Both the position numbers and the translations under genes were made by a program. The notes below the pieces were generated by a model that worked only from the letters and a program-made list of their open reading frames with translations, did no database searches and was not told where the DNA came from. Of a stretch of 64,000 bases of DNA, positions 21,901 to 32,562 are shown piece after piece. Source of the DNA: Epinephelus fuscoguttatus (lineage: Eukaryota > Chordata > Actinopteri > Perciformes > Serranidae); assembly GCF_011397635.1 (NCBI RefSeq), contig NC_064774.1:2374720-2438719 (forward strand), in the 5' to 3' direction. Position 1 is the stretch's first letter, and the number at the start of each line of letters is the position of its first letter.

Positions 21901-24461
21901 GAATACATAGCATAGCCCTATATGAGTAATAAAAAGCAATATAAGGTAATAGGATATAAAATAAGATAAAGTTACATTAGCATCTGACACAAAGCTTTTA
22001 TCAGGAGAAACTGCTCATTGACATTAAACACAGGTGAAGCCATCACAGCAGAGCATCATAACAACCACATTCTGCTGAAGTGAAAATCTTAAAGCCACTC
22101 ACCTGCTTCATTTTGGGGAGTTTCCTCTGGAGGAGCTGGAAAGTTTGACACTGCAGTTATTGACTTGGACTGTTTGGGCTCTAGTTTCCTAGCGCAGTGC
22201 AGGTGGCGCAGGGTGGCGAACCCTGCGCAGAGCTAGGGGCCGTTTATACGACAACGATTTCAGTAAAAACGGAACAGTCTGTCCTTCGCGTTTTTAAAAA
22301 ACTTCTGCGTTTATATGACGACGTTATTGAAACGATCCTCGTTCACACGGAGCCGCAAAATCTACTGGAAACGACGCTGTAGTATGCACGCCAGGCGAAT
22401 GGGTGGCAGTGTAAATTTGCAAAGCAACACCACGGCATGACGCCATGCGCCTGCGCTGAAGCGCCTTCCTCTCCAACGTCGTGATTACAAACCAAAACAA
22501 AGAAGACACAATGGCGAAAGCATGCACAGATAACTTTGTCTGGATGGACGACGAGGTGGAGTTGCTGCAGTAACAGATCTACACTTCACTTCAAATCAAC
22601 AGGGCGAGCAGCGCAAACAGAGCTCAGCATTGTTGTTGTGATGGTCGGCATGCCTAGTGACTGGAACTGTAATGCGCATGTGCGAAAAGTCTCCGTTTTC
22701 AGAGGAACTGCATATTGCACGTTTACATGACAACGGAGATGCTGCCGTTTCCAGAACATTGCACTCTGGAACCCGTTTTCAAATCGTTGCGTTTTCAGGC
22801 ACCCAAAACGCCGCTGTCATGTAAACAATCGGCCAAAACGCAACTAAAGTTTACCGTTTTCAGTTGAAATCGTTGTCGTCTAAATGGGGCCCTAGTTTCG
22901 AGCAGCGCAACCCGAGGCACGCTCAGTTTGGTAGTTTGGCAGACCGAGGTGCGCTGAGATGGGTGTGGCGGCGCAGCAGGGGGAGGTGTCGACAGATCCA
23001 GTTTAGCGCAGTGACAGTTTCGTGCCAAAAGGCTTCGCCGAAGGTGCGCTAAAAGCTCGCCATCTGAAACCAGGTCTACTGTCAGCGCAGGGGGAGCGCA
23101 GCCGGTGTAAGCTGTAGTTTGGCTGACCGGCGGACAGTGCGCACATCACCAAAACCTCACAGGCAGGTTTCCAGAATATCAGGCACATTAACGATGCAAT
23201 AAATAGCCACAAACCCCCTATTCAATGCAACTATCTGCAATTAGCACATAAATGTATCTCTATATCGACTGTCCCGTCACATCTGATGTCACATCAAAGG
23301 GGATTGGCACCGTTTGGCACGTTTGGCACGCGTAATGGAAACCCAACCTGATTTGATTAAACAGCTGCAAACTAATGAGTTCACATCCCTCTCAGCCAAC
23401 CACAAACAGCCACAGCATCAGATAGGGAGTATATATTCAGCATCTGTCATCTTAGAAAAGTCAAAAGAAAAGAAACAGAGTGAGACTGCGAGAGAGAAAG
23501 AGAGCGCGCGCGCACGAGAGAAACGCATCATTGATTTACAGTTGTGGTGACCTCCTCCCAGGCTACCTTTGCATCATCAGCCCGTGGAGGTCTGCTCGCA
23601 GTTCCGTATATTCGGACACTGTGAGCTTGGACCTCCCGGACCAAAACATCAGTTTCCTCCTGGGAGAAGTTTGGCCGTCTGACGCTGCTGCTCTCTTCTG
23701 CCATGGCGAATTGAGTAAAGTCTCATTACACCTTCGCGCGGCGCATTTAAGGGCGAGGAGGGGGGCTCATTTGATGTGATGTGTGTAAAACCCACTCCAC
23801 GCCTTCTCTCCTCCCTCTTTCCGACTTGCGCCGGTAGGAGGGACAGAGGTGGGAAAGAGGAGTAGCTGCGCCAGCGCACACGGTGTGCCAAACTTGCAAA
23901 ATCCACCTGGCCACACCCAGTTGGCGAAGCGCAGGTGTGCTGCGCCCCCACCGCGCCCGGTCTGCGAAACTAGAGTCCTTTGTGTTTATTAACATGTGTA
24001 CCGTATGTATTACACTCACCAGCAGCTCTGGTCAGACATAAAACATTAACATAAACATAAAAAAATTGCAACAGAATACAAACATTGGAATACATAACAT
24101 AGCCCTATATGAGTAATAAAAAGCAATATAAGGTAATAGGATATAAAATAAGATAAAGTTACATTAGCATCTGACACAAAGCTTTTATCAGGAGAAACTG
24201 CTCATTGACATTAAACACAGGTGAAGTCATCACAGCAGAGCATCATAACAACCACATTCTGCTGAAGTGAAAATCTTAAAGCCACTCACTTGTTTTCTCT
24301 GGAGGAGTTTCCTCTGGAGGAGCTGGAAAGTTTGACACTGCAGTTATTGACTTGGACTGTTTGTGTTTATTAACATGTGTACCGTATGTATTATACTCAC
24401 CAGCAGCTCTGGTCAGAACCATCATGGCACAAACAAGTGCAGACACAATCAGCATCTTCAT
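16278..24461 (-). CDS. Lectin A: secreted ladderlectin / type-II antifreeze-like C-type lectin with cationic linker
   Basis: Coding exons in transcription order: 24,401-24,461 (signal peptide MKMLIVSALVCAMMVLTRAA), 24,290-24,337 (propeptide VSNFPAPPEETPPEKT), an alternative duplicate exon 2 at 22,103-22,150, then 21,429-21,643, 18,206-18,340, 17,423-17,537 and 16,278-16,345. All junctions are GT-AG and phases agree. The protein is 213 residues, or 229 with both exons 2. The lectin domain runs from CPWGWSECKGHCYRY through WIGGCDLE to the EPN motif (C-D-G-EPNN) and CWDDLQC, ending PSVCARKR. EPN predicts Ca-dependent mannose-type sugar binding; the usual WND site reads WDD. Exon 3 also encodes a lysine-rich repeated linker after a dibasic LVKR. 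Relatives are secreted lectins of fish immunity. An extra Cys occurs in SEC. Introns 3 and 1/2 hold large transposons, so expression needs long introns spliced out. Confidence 0.85.
17925..18125 (-). mobile_element. Interspersed repeat R1, internally deleted copy, with (AC)n
   Basis: The sequence runs from tgttatagcgccacccagtt to gtggaacat and ends in an AC microsatellite (about 18,090-18,123). It matches both ends of the long R1 copy at 40,530-41,108 but lacks its middle. It lies in intron 4 of lectin A. Confidence 0.65.
18431..21364. mobile_element. Large fold-back DNA transposon inside intron 3 of lectin A
   Basis: The outer ends are gggtgcgtcccaagtc and its mirror gacttgggacgtacccc. Lectin B has an uninterrupted intron at the same point (about 50,720), so the boundaries can be read directly. 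Within the element a long inverted repeat pairs about 19,323-20,045 with 20,199-21,127 around a loop of roughly 150 bp. Both arms contain a taaatctaaatgt minisatellite (19,480-19,650 and 20,765-20,960). The right arm holds about 200 bp missing from the left. A (GA)n run lies at about 18,877-18,906. No transposase is visible. The superfamily is not assigned and any duplication at the target is at most a few bases. Confidence 0.75.
21541..21610 (-). repeat. 18-bp coding repeat in lectin A exon 3 (cationic linker)
   Basis: In the lectin frame this part of exon 3 reads KKLIAIKKLFIKKLFGLKK followed by SFVPVK. Lys-Lys pairs recur every five or six residues, with nine lysines and no acidic residue in about 34 residues. 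At the DNA level the unit (for example gttgttcgggctaaaaaa) aligns with the unit in lectin B. The segment separates the propeptide from the first lectin cysteine. Confidence 0.8.
22103..22150 (-). other. Second copy of lectin A exon 2
   Basis: This 48-bp exon, with intact acceptor (aactgcag) and donor (GTGAGT), encodes VSNFPAPPEETPQNEA in the same phase-1 setting as the copy at 24,290-24,337. It belongs to a tandem duplication of about 0.4 kb running from the last bases of exon 1 into intron 2 (about 21,780-22,175 and 23,979-24,360). Both, either or one copy could be spliced without breaking the frame. Its PQNE ending is shared with lectin B, so this may be the ancestral version. Confidence 0.75.
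22176..23978. mobile_element. 1.8-kb DNA transposon separating the two exon-2 copies of lectin A
   Basis: The left end is gggctctagtttc and the right end gaaactagagtcc, a 13-bp terminal inverted repeat with one mismatch. It is flanked by TTT on both sides. The empty site (ctgtttgtgttt) is present in lectin B, so the insertion and a 3-bp target duplication are visible. The interior is rich in gcgcag and gcgcac motifs and has no transposase. A 3-bp duplication fits PIF/Harbinger-like elements, but the class is an inference. Confidence 0.7.
22237..22892. mobile_element. Nested 656-bp MITE inside the 1.8-kb transposon
   Basis: The ends gggccgtttatacgacaacg and its mirror cgttgtcgtctaaatggggcc form imperfect inverted repeats continuing into a shared gatttca / tgaaatc. 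The flanks are TAG on both sides. The interior is full of cgttttc / gaaaacg motifs in both orientations and has no ORF of note. It must be younger than the element it interrupts. Confidence 0.7.
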
Positions 24462-24587
24462 GGTGACGGTGACTACGAGAGACAGACGTGTTAGTGAGAC
24501 TTGTTTAGGGAACAGCCGTACTGACTGTCAGTCCTGTGAATAAAAGTCAGAAGATGATAAAGTTTGGTGCAAACCTGCTGCAGCACT

Positions 24588-24636
24588 TTCTTCTCTTCTC
24601 TTCTCTTCTCTTCTCTTCTTCTTCTCTTCTTTTCAG
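24588..24636 (-). repeat. Purine-rich (AGAAG)n microsatellite in lectin A 5'UTR exon
   Basis: On the transcribed strand this is GAAAAGAAGAGAAG repeated just after the predicted transcription start. Lectin B has a shorter, differently phased version at 51,798-51,832. A likely non-coding first exon ends at CAG|GTTTGC (about 24,575). Confidence 0.6.
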
Positions 24637-24695
24637 AGTGTCTGTAGATTCAGCGGACCCTGTGAGGATGTGCGGATGAAGATGATGACCAGTTC

Positions 24696-24702
24696 TTATA
24701 TA
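24696..24702 (-). promoter_or_regulatory. TATA box of lectin A
   Basis: TATATAA on the minus strand (context gcacagTATATAAgaactgg) lies about 235 bp upstream of the ATG, above a short purine-rich non-coding first exon. Lectin B has the same box in the same place. The TATA box is lost in the related ghost promoters at about 28.2, 34.6, 56.1 and 59.4 kb. Confidence 0.7.
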
Positions 24703-24719
24703 CTGTGCAGACAAAGATT

Positions 24720-25135
24720 AAAGTATTTACCTAAGATGTTGTCTTAATAAATGTCAGTCCTTCCTTGGAAATTCTCTCAATGCTTCAGTGCAAAGCCAGA
24801 GAGCAGAACCAAAACATTCAAACAAGTCGGCCATATCAAGACACGCCATGATACCACAAAGTGTCAGGGCCATATCCAAGGCTTATTACTGGTTTAGTGG
24901 AACAGCTGTAAAATAACTCACAGGAAACAACGACAGTATCATCATATGTCAAATTTACATTCAAATGTAGAGCAAATTTTAACTGAATGTCCAAAAACAG
25001 CAACAGAAAATACAAATCAATGTCTGTTTCCATCCATTAGTGTTGTGTGAATATAAGAAGTTGGTTAGTTTGACTCACAGGATGTAGACTGTGGTTATCA
25101 GCCTGCCATTAGCTGCCTATTTCAGACAGAGCTCA
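24720..25135 (-). repeat. Promoter-proximal block P (seven copies in the window)
   Basis: The block contains ggccatatccaaggcttatt and ttagctgcctatttcagaca. It sits directly upstream of the TATA boxes of lectin A and lectin B (51,915-52,330). Further copies without a TATA box lie at about 28,200-28,680, 56,100-56,570 and 59,390-59,842 (same orientation). Copies at about 34,190-34,640 and 63,490-63,790 are inverted. It may contain lectin regulatory sequence carried along by duplication. Confidence 0.65.
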
Positions 25136-25189
25136 CCTCACATTCTATTTGTGTGTTCAGAATCAACCTCCGAGCTAACAACCTACTTG

Positions 25190-25345
25190 CTAGTGATGGT
25201 CAAATGAAGCCTCGTGAAGCATTGTCTTTATATTCTGAGTCCAATAGATGGCGCCCTCTTCACAAAGGGTTGAAAGCACACTGACCTGCAGTGTGAAGTC
25301 ATCAAATACAGCTGCTTTGTCTGCGATTTTGGCGTCAGAAACCAA
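25190..25345 (+). mobile_element. Short repeat R5 (ccaatagatggcgccctctt type)
   Basis: The module 'caaatgaagcctcgtgaagc ... agatggcgccctctt ... aaagggttgaaagcacactg' recurs with drift. Copies lie at about 840-910, 28,732-28,880, 41,135-41,290, 43,675-43,810, 52,395-52,490 and 56,655-56,740. The copies are about 100-150 bp and non-coding, consistent with a short interspersed element or MITE. Confidence 0.55.
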
Positions 25346-26699
25346 AAGCTACCTTTCATGGAGGTATGATATTCTGCCCGGTGGCCGGATGGCACCTATC
25401 ATGACAGTATGATATGCGGCCAGACAATATCGGTTCATAATGCAGCTGGATACCACATGGGTATGATACACCATTGGGAAAGTCTCTATAGGGTGGGTCA
25501 AACAAACCCCGGACTTTGACCCAGAAGGCCGGTGTTTGCTTCCTACAGAGCCATGCTTCCTACTGTTTTTTCCTAAACCTTTTCCCCACTCTGATACATC
25601 AAAAGCACCAACGGATACGTAGCACTTAATATGTAGATGTTAAAGTCCACTGACAAACATCATATGTGACGATTTGGGATGAGGACGTGTTGGACTTGCC
25701 ATCCCTTGAACTTTTTCTTTAAACCAAGAGTGCCTCTCGTGGGCACCAAGACAATTGTGATTTAAAGACATGGAAACAAGCCAGAGCATTTTCTTTCCCT
25801 ATAGCAGAATGATAATCTGTGATTCCAGATCTTTCTCTAGCGCTGACACATACAGCACTGTGGAGATAGGTGTAGCTACGTGAGACTGCTGCATGGGAGA
25901 CAGGTCTGTGTTTTCTGATGGAGCTGGTAAAGTTGATGGTTGTGGTTTGTGAGGTAGATTGGGTTGTCAGCATCTACAAGTCACAGAGTAAAGGGAGCAA
26001 TCCTCACCTCCTTCTTTGCAGATGTTTAAGTGTCCTGAACAAGACACTGAACCCCTGCTGAGGAAGAAACTATAGCGAGAATAAGTGACGGTGGATACAT
26101 GTACATAATATTCCTTTATTTGCCCTTATTCCACGAAGATACAATATTCCTACGAAGACTGTTTACTTGACTGATAAAACTGATCATCCTGCTAATATTC
26201 CTGTTTACATGCAGCCATGCTCACTCTGATTAACATGTCCTCATCACGTGCCTTTATCAGAGAGGTGATGCCAGTTGATGCACTGACCAGGTATAAATCT
26301 AATAACTCATCACAGATGGTTAGTCCACCATCAACTGGAGTGGAGTGAATTGATTTATGTGCAAAAGTCAAGAGGATGAAAAGGAGGCTGTCACTGTTGC
26401 TTGGCGGAATACACCACAGCCCCTGTAGACCAGACCAGGAAACCCTGCCTACTAACGGTGTGGAAACTGTTTTCAGTTTTCTCATTTTTTCCCTTCTCTC
26501 TTTCGTGTACGGTGGCTGTTCAAGAGTGATGCCATGCGTGAATATCTACCCCGTTGACCACTGGTAACACTACTCATTCCATCATCGGTAAAGAGACATG
26601 AACCTTTTCCTCTCAACATAGGTGCTTTAAGTCTCCAGCATATTCTCTAAGTGATATCTAGAGGGTTACTCAGCCAGCCAAAGTAATATCCAGGAAGTA

Positions 26700-27700
26700 C
26701 CCGTCCCTCCATAACAATGTACTTTAAACATATTTTATGAGTGATGGATAGAGCTGGTCTTGGGATTTAGAACATCTACACTCAGGCTGACACTGAGAAG
26801 GAAGAAGAGAAGATAATCCACCAGCAAGTTTGCTTCCCTTTATCTCTCTCTTTACCTCTTTTTATGCCTCTGCACTGGCAGTAGCCCTGGACAGAGGCAT
26901 AATGTTTTTAGGTTGTCCATGTGTCCATATGTAAGTTCGTCTGTCCATTCTTGTGAACGCAATATCTCAAGAACGCCTCAAGGGAATTTCTTCAAATTTG
27001 GAACAAACGTACACTTGGACTCAAGGATGACCTGATTGGATTTTGGTGGTTAAAGGTCAAAGGTCTCTGTGACCTTGTTCATTTTACTCTCGTGAACACA
27101 ATATCTCAAGAACACCTCGAAGTAATTACCTCAAATTTGGGTCTGCTGATAGTGCCCTTGGCTCATCAGTCAGCTCCACCCCTTGCTCCTCAACAGAATC
27201 GGCTTCTTGGCCAAACGTGGTCATTAATTATCTTTACAGTTCATGGTAAAAAGTGACAGTGAAGAGTGCAGCGTTTTACAAAGTTCAACATTTTTCAACT
27301 CTGCAACCAGAAACAAAATCGAGTGTAGATACACTGCACTCCCGAGTCTCATTGCAGCACTGGGCTCAGAAGAAAAAAAAAATGCTTTGGATGACACACA
27401 ACACTGTCAAGTAATTCATCCAGAGATAACATGAAGATTTTTTTTTTCTCATCGACCAATCAGCTGGTTTAAATAAAAGCAGAATTTTGTCCAGAATTTT
27501 CTTTAATTGACTGCAGCCCACAAATATTCTGATACTTTTTCTTTTACACTTTCCAAGTAATAAATATAATTTTTATAAAAAAAATTATTTATAAAGAATT
27601 TCTGACAACAGCTCAGACATAATTGTCTTGAGCAAAGGATGTCTTTCTTTCCAGAAACTACATTCAGTTAATCAGTGCAGTTTGGTTGCTGATTTGGCTG
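26700..27700 (+). pseudogene. Ghost lectin locus on the opposite strand (copy 1)
   Basis: At 26,715-26,870 the plus strand matches the lectin D promoter and first non-coding exon (tcaggctgacactgagaagg, taatccaccag). About 19 bp containing the TATA box are deleted (real ATAGATAATTC...TATATAAGAGCTGG, ghost ATAGAGCTGG), and the donor has drifted from AGAAG|GT to AGCAA|GT. After an interspersed repeat, 27,235-27,660 matches, in inverted orientation, the intron between exons 5 and 6 of lectins A and C. No lectin-coding exon survives. Near-identical copies lie at about 53,915-55,000 and 57,225-58,300. This is a rearranged, dead lectin copy facing the living genes. Confidence 0.65.
26875..27145 (+). 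mobile_element. Interspersed repeat R2 (tctgtccattcttgtgaac family)
   Basis: Repeated phrases aatatctcaagaacgcctc, tcaaatttgg and ggtcaaaggtc mark a common teleost MITE-like repeat. Other copies are at about 32,225-32,440, 54,075-54,345, 57,390-57,660 and 61,030-61,365. All lie within 5'UTR introns of lectins or of ghost lectins, so they were duplicated along with those loci. Confidence 0.6.
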
Positions 27701-29624
27701 TTTATCAACACCATCAACAGTTGAAGCAACAGCACATAGTTGAAGGCAATAAATCCCTGACTGCCTGAGTGCTGCAGTGTGCACCAGAATCCATATTTTG
27801 CCTGAGAATAATCATGTTTTTACATTTTTTTAGTATCAAAGTAGTCATAGTTGTAATTCAACATACGTAATGTTGCCAAGGTGCCAAAATTTAAACAAAT
27901 ATAGTCTAAACTAAAGTTATATCCTACAGCTATCTCATCACCACTCCATGCAACAGAAGACTTCCTGTTTACATGCACCAAACCATCACGTGCACTGTAG
28001 TTCCACAACTTGGATCATGGTTATATTCACTAAATAGTATTAGGCCATAGAGTAAAGTTACGAGTGACAAAATCCGTTCACACAAACTTTCATCATGTTG
28101 TATCATCCATATATTTTTTTCACAGTAGGAAAGTTTAGAGTTGACATGGTTTCCAGCTGACATGGTTTCCAGGTGCAGATGTGCGTAACTGTGTCAATGT
28201 GCAGGGTGTGGCTGGTAAAGGGTTTTGATGATATTCACTCTGTGCAAATATTTATTAAGGATGTTGTCTTAATAAGTCTCCTCTCTTCGCTGGAAGTTCT
28301 CTCAAAGCTTCCGAGCAAAGCCAGGGAACAGATCCAAAACAATCGAACAAGTGAGCCACGTGTCACGAGATTACCACCATCATACCACTAAGTGTAGTGT
28401 CAGGGCCATATCCAAGGCTTATTACTGGTTTAGTGGAACAGTTGTAAAATTACATACAAGAAACAATGACAGTATCATCATTAGTCAAGTTACATTCAAA
28501 CACAGAGCAAATTTTAACTGAATGTCCAAAAAACAGCAAAAGAAAATACAAATTAATGTCTGTTTCCATCCATTAGTGTTGTGTGAATATAAGAAGTTGG
28601 TTAGTTTGACTCACAGGATGTAGACTGTGGTTATCAGCCTGCCATTAGCTGCCTATTTCAGACAGAATTCATCTTAATTTCTATTTGTGTGTTCAGAATC
28701 AACCTCCGAGCTAACAACCTACTTGCTAGTGATGGTCAAATGAAGCCTCGTGAAGCATCGTCTTTATATTCCGAGACCAATAGATGGCACCCTCTTCAAC
28801 AAAGGGTTGAATTCACACAAAATTGCCATTCCTTTAACCTTTTTCTTTAAGCCAAGAGCGCCATCTAGTGGGCACCATCACTGCATCCTCGGCTTTGTGC
28901 CACCCAAGACAATTGTAATCGGTTTAAAGAAATGGAAACAAGCCAGATCATTTGTTTTCCAGAATGATAATTTGTGTGTGACCTTTCCCTTGCGCTGACA
29001 CGTACAGGAGATAGGTCGCAACTCAGCACAGCCAAACCACTTTTCACACTCACACACACAAATATTTACTTGCATATGCAGCGAACTGCTGCAGCGTATG
29101 CTGTTGTGAAGGAGAGCCGTGTTGCAACAGAAGCAGGCTGAGGAGGACAAAACTGCAGATTTCAGTAAGGTTCATTTGTTTAGCTGACAGAAAACCATGA
29201 AACAATGTTTGGATCAGCCCGGAGGATCCAGACATCTTTGATTTAAACAGGAGACTAAAAACACAGACCAGTTTGTTTTGATGCTTGAGCCTTTAATTTT
29301 GCATAAGACAAGAAAGAAGAGTTTACTTTGCAGAATATATGTAGATTTGTGCTAAAAGCATTCTTTTCATAACACATTCAGTCTGCTCTCATTAAAGGCA
29401 CAAGGCCTCAGAGACAGTCCAGCTCCTGTTTATGTCACTTGTCGCTTCATTCCTTCAGTAGCGTTACAGCGATAGCAAAGACAAATAAGAAATGTGATAC
29501 AGAGCCTTCAGGTTACATGAAACTGATGGCATAAAGACAGATGAGTCTGCAAACATACTTAAACAATCCTCCAGTTTGTGTTGCTTACAGGGACTTCATG
29601 CCTCGTGTGTCAGACCAGGAATCA

Positions 29625-31974
29625 TTAGATTTTCTTGGCGCAGACAGAAGATAGGTGATAGTGACACTTTGTATCATCCCAGCATTTGTTATCTGCATGT
29701 GACAGAAACACAGGACATGAGTGTGACTGTTTCGCACTGTATATATTTTGAAGCAGACTACAACTTCCTCAACATTTTGTATTATCTAATAGAATAACAA
29801 ATGGAGAAGGATGTTCAGCCTTTGCAGAGGTATGTGCTCTCTCTTTCCTTTAATGATTCAACAAAACTCACAAGAATTGATGGATGCATTTTTTATATTC
29901 ATCTCATTTTTGACATGTATATAGCTGTTATCATCCACACCACGAGTACTTTATCATCTGAATGAGTTACCTCCATAACTCATCTGTATACAGTGCTGCC
30001 ACCCATCATTGTTCGGCTCCCCCCTGCACCAGTATGAAAAGCTGAAACGTGTACCATCATTCCAGAGCCAAACACCCTCCTGGAAAACAGAATAAATTAG
30101 AATATGATGAATTTTAAAAGACACCATGTAAACTAAATTAAATTCTTTTTACCATTTGTTAGAAATGCATTTCTCACTACTGACTTCATTTATTTCAAAT
30201 ATCTTCATACAGTTGAGACAACAGATGACACTGGACAAAACTGTGGTTTACTGTAAACTGCTTTCAATGACCACATCTTTCTCTCTTATGACCACCTCGG
30301 GAGGTGGTCTGAGTTTGGTTCGCTTCAAGTCCACGGTTCAGTTTGCTTCAGAGGGGTCTGAGTTCCCTATATGCGCAAAAAATGCAGAGTCACCACTCTG
30401 AGTCCGTTTTGAGGGCTGAGAAGAACCAAGTGTGAAATCACCCGAGGTGGTCTGGGTTTGGTTCACTTCAAGTTTGCGGTGTGGTTCACTTAACCTGTGC
30501 CTTGTGAGCACAAAGCACTCCCGGTTCTCTTTGCTCTTTGCCATTGTAGTTAGCCATCTAGATCTCAAGCTGTTGCACTGGGATGCCTGAAAAAACAGAC
30601 AAAACCACGTTGACCTGTAACACTTGCAAGAATGCAGGACAAGGAGTGGTTTGGTCCACAGAAGATACTGCACGTCTCCAGATGTGGGATGTAGAATACA
30701 TCAAACGGCAACAGTCTACAGTGCACAGAAACATGACGGGTTTCCTTCAATTTTAAGTTCATCTGAAAGCGAAGGGTGTCATAACAGCACTGCAGTGAAA
30801 ACAAAAGTATGTAAATATATATTGTACACAGCCTATAGTGTGAATAGAAAGAGGACTGAGGAACCATGAGAGCTGAAGTTGACCAGAAAGAGAACTGAGT
30901 CCTCTTTCAAATTAACTGACAATGTGAACACAAAAAGAACTGAGTCCCTTTTCTGTCGGTCCACTTTTTGGTGCACTTTAAGAGGACTGAGTTTGGTTTG
31001 TTTAAAAAGTCCTAAAGGTCCTAAAGTCCAGAGGTTTCTATCCAGTCCTTTATATCTTCCACTGACTTTAGGAATTCTGCTGTTATTTACTCTAAAATTA
31101 TAAATATGCTGTATGCACTTTTGCTTTTCATGCCACAAATACCTCTCCAGTTTAAACTCTTGATTAATTTCGACATATATACCACATGATGTCATATTTC
31201 TGGGATCTCGATTTAGAGAACGAACATTCAAACTCAATCATTTTTTGGAATGATACATGACATACCTCTTCAGCATCAGAGCCTCCAAGCCATGTCTGTG
31301 GATGCCCATGAGTTTTATCTTCTATCATCTTTGTAATCCCATGATACTCCTCAGCTAGATGTACAGACACAAGGTTTGCACCCATGGACTGGCAGTTTAA
31401 CTACAGAGGAGAGAAAAAAGGTAAAACATAGCTGCCCAGAAAGAAAACATGAGTAATAAGAGAACACCAAAGCTACAAGAAGATGCCAAGTTACCAAGTG
31501 TAAAAGTGCAAACAAACAGAATAAACTTAATTTAGAAGCAACAAATCCAAATCATCTTATACCTCAGCTCGAGCCCAAGTCATGGTTCGTGGAACAAAGA
31601 GGAAACAGCGGCCATTAATCAGATTCCAACCACCGGGGCAAGATGCTGATCTCTCAATGACGTGATGCTCTCCTGAGGAAGACAAATAGAGATGAGGTAA
31701 TATTGAGTCTCCAGACAAAGTGTAAAGCAGTTAGGAAATATGGATTCACCTTCTTGAATGACTTCCACTGTCCCGTGTTCATCCTTCACCTCGGACAGAG
31801 CTGAACAGTTAAACACAGCAGTTAGTGATTATTTCCATCGTGTCGCTGGATATAAACAGATGCACAGAATTTATGTTTGTCGTTTTGCTCACACACACAT
31901 TGTTAACACTCACCAGCAGCTGTGGTCAATGCCATCATAGCACAAAGAAGTGCAAACACAGTCAGCGTCTTCAT
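29625..31974 (-). CDS. Lectin D: secreted ladderlectin-like C-type lectin without the repeated linker
   Basis: Six coding exons in transcription order: 31,914-31,974 (signal MKTLTVFALLCAMMALTTAA), 31,750-31,800 (ALSEVKDEHGTVEVIQE), 31,563-31,672, 31,266-31,400, 29,971-30,079 and 29,625-29,692. All splice sites are GT-AG and phases are 1, 1, 0, 0, 1. The 177-residue protein has a standard long-form lectin domain: SCPGGWNLINGRCFLFVP, NCQSMGANLVSVH, TWLGGSDAEE, a galactose/mannose-site loop with EPN (CRGEPNNDGW), then CWDDTKC and SSVCAKKI before TAA. It has the family's ordinary cysteine set, unlike A and B. EPN predicts mannose-type binding. A transposon occupies intron 4. The neighbouring lectin A lies downstream on the same strand. 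Confidence 0.87.
30285..31060. mobile_element. DNA-transposon-like insertion in intron 4 of lectin D
   Basis: The segment begins near gaccacctcgggaggtggtc, a local palindrome. It contains a direct repeat ggtggtctgrgtttggttc (30,303 and 30,447) and several agaactgagtcc / aggactgagt motifs. It ends around ggactgagtttggtttg. It has no homologue in lectins A or B. The exact ends and the target duplication are not clear. Confidence 0.4.
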
Positions 31975-32555
31975 CGTGGAGATGATGCAGATCTCAAAGT
32001 TGATAATTACCTTCAACAAAGAAAAACAGACATGTCAGTAAAACTTCTGAAACAGCTGAGCTGTAGTGACTGTTGTCCTCTTCTGAATGAGAGAAAAAAG
32101 AAACATAAAACTGGAATTTTGAATTGTGACGTCACAGTGAAGATGACCTTTGACATTTTGGATTTAAAAATGTCATCACTTTGGTATTTTATTGTGTTAC
32201 ACGTTTGTGTGAAATTTTGTCATAATTAGCATATGAACTCTTGACTAAAACATGTTTTGTGAGGCCACAGTGACCTTGACTTTTGACCACCAAATTCTCA
32301 TGAGGTCATCCTTGAGTTCAAGTGGACGTCAAGTGGAAATTTGAAGAGATTCCCTCTAGGTGTTTTTCAGATATTGCATTCATGAGAATGGACAGACAGA
32401 TGGACAGATGGACCCAAAAAACATAACATGCCTGCACGGAGGCATAAAAAGAGGTAAAGAAATAAAGCAAAGCAAACCTTCTGGTGGATTATCTTCTCTT
32501 CCTCCTTCTCAGTGTCAGCCTGAGTGTTGATGCTGAACAAGCCCAAGACCAGCTC

Positions 32556-32562
32556 TTATATA
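32556..32562 (-). promoter_or_regulatory. TATA box of lectin D
   Basis: TATATAA on the minus strand (context cactgTATATAAgagctgg) lies upstream of a non-coding first exon that ends near 32,478 at agaag|GTTTGC. A 5'UTR intron of about 0.45 kb with repeat R2 follows before the ATG at 31,974. Lectin E keeps the same box at 61,467-61,473. Confidence 0.7.

Noticed and set aside
23314..23779. Plus-strand ORFs inside the GC-rich transposon
   Set aside because: They lie within the 1.8-kb element, show no transposase motifs, and arise from its GC-rich, stop-poor composition.
31825..32229. 134-residue plus-strand ORF repeated at 60,610-61,014
   Set aside because: It is antisense to lectin D/E exon 1 and the 5'UTR intron; its presence twice reflects the D/E duplication.
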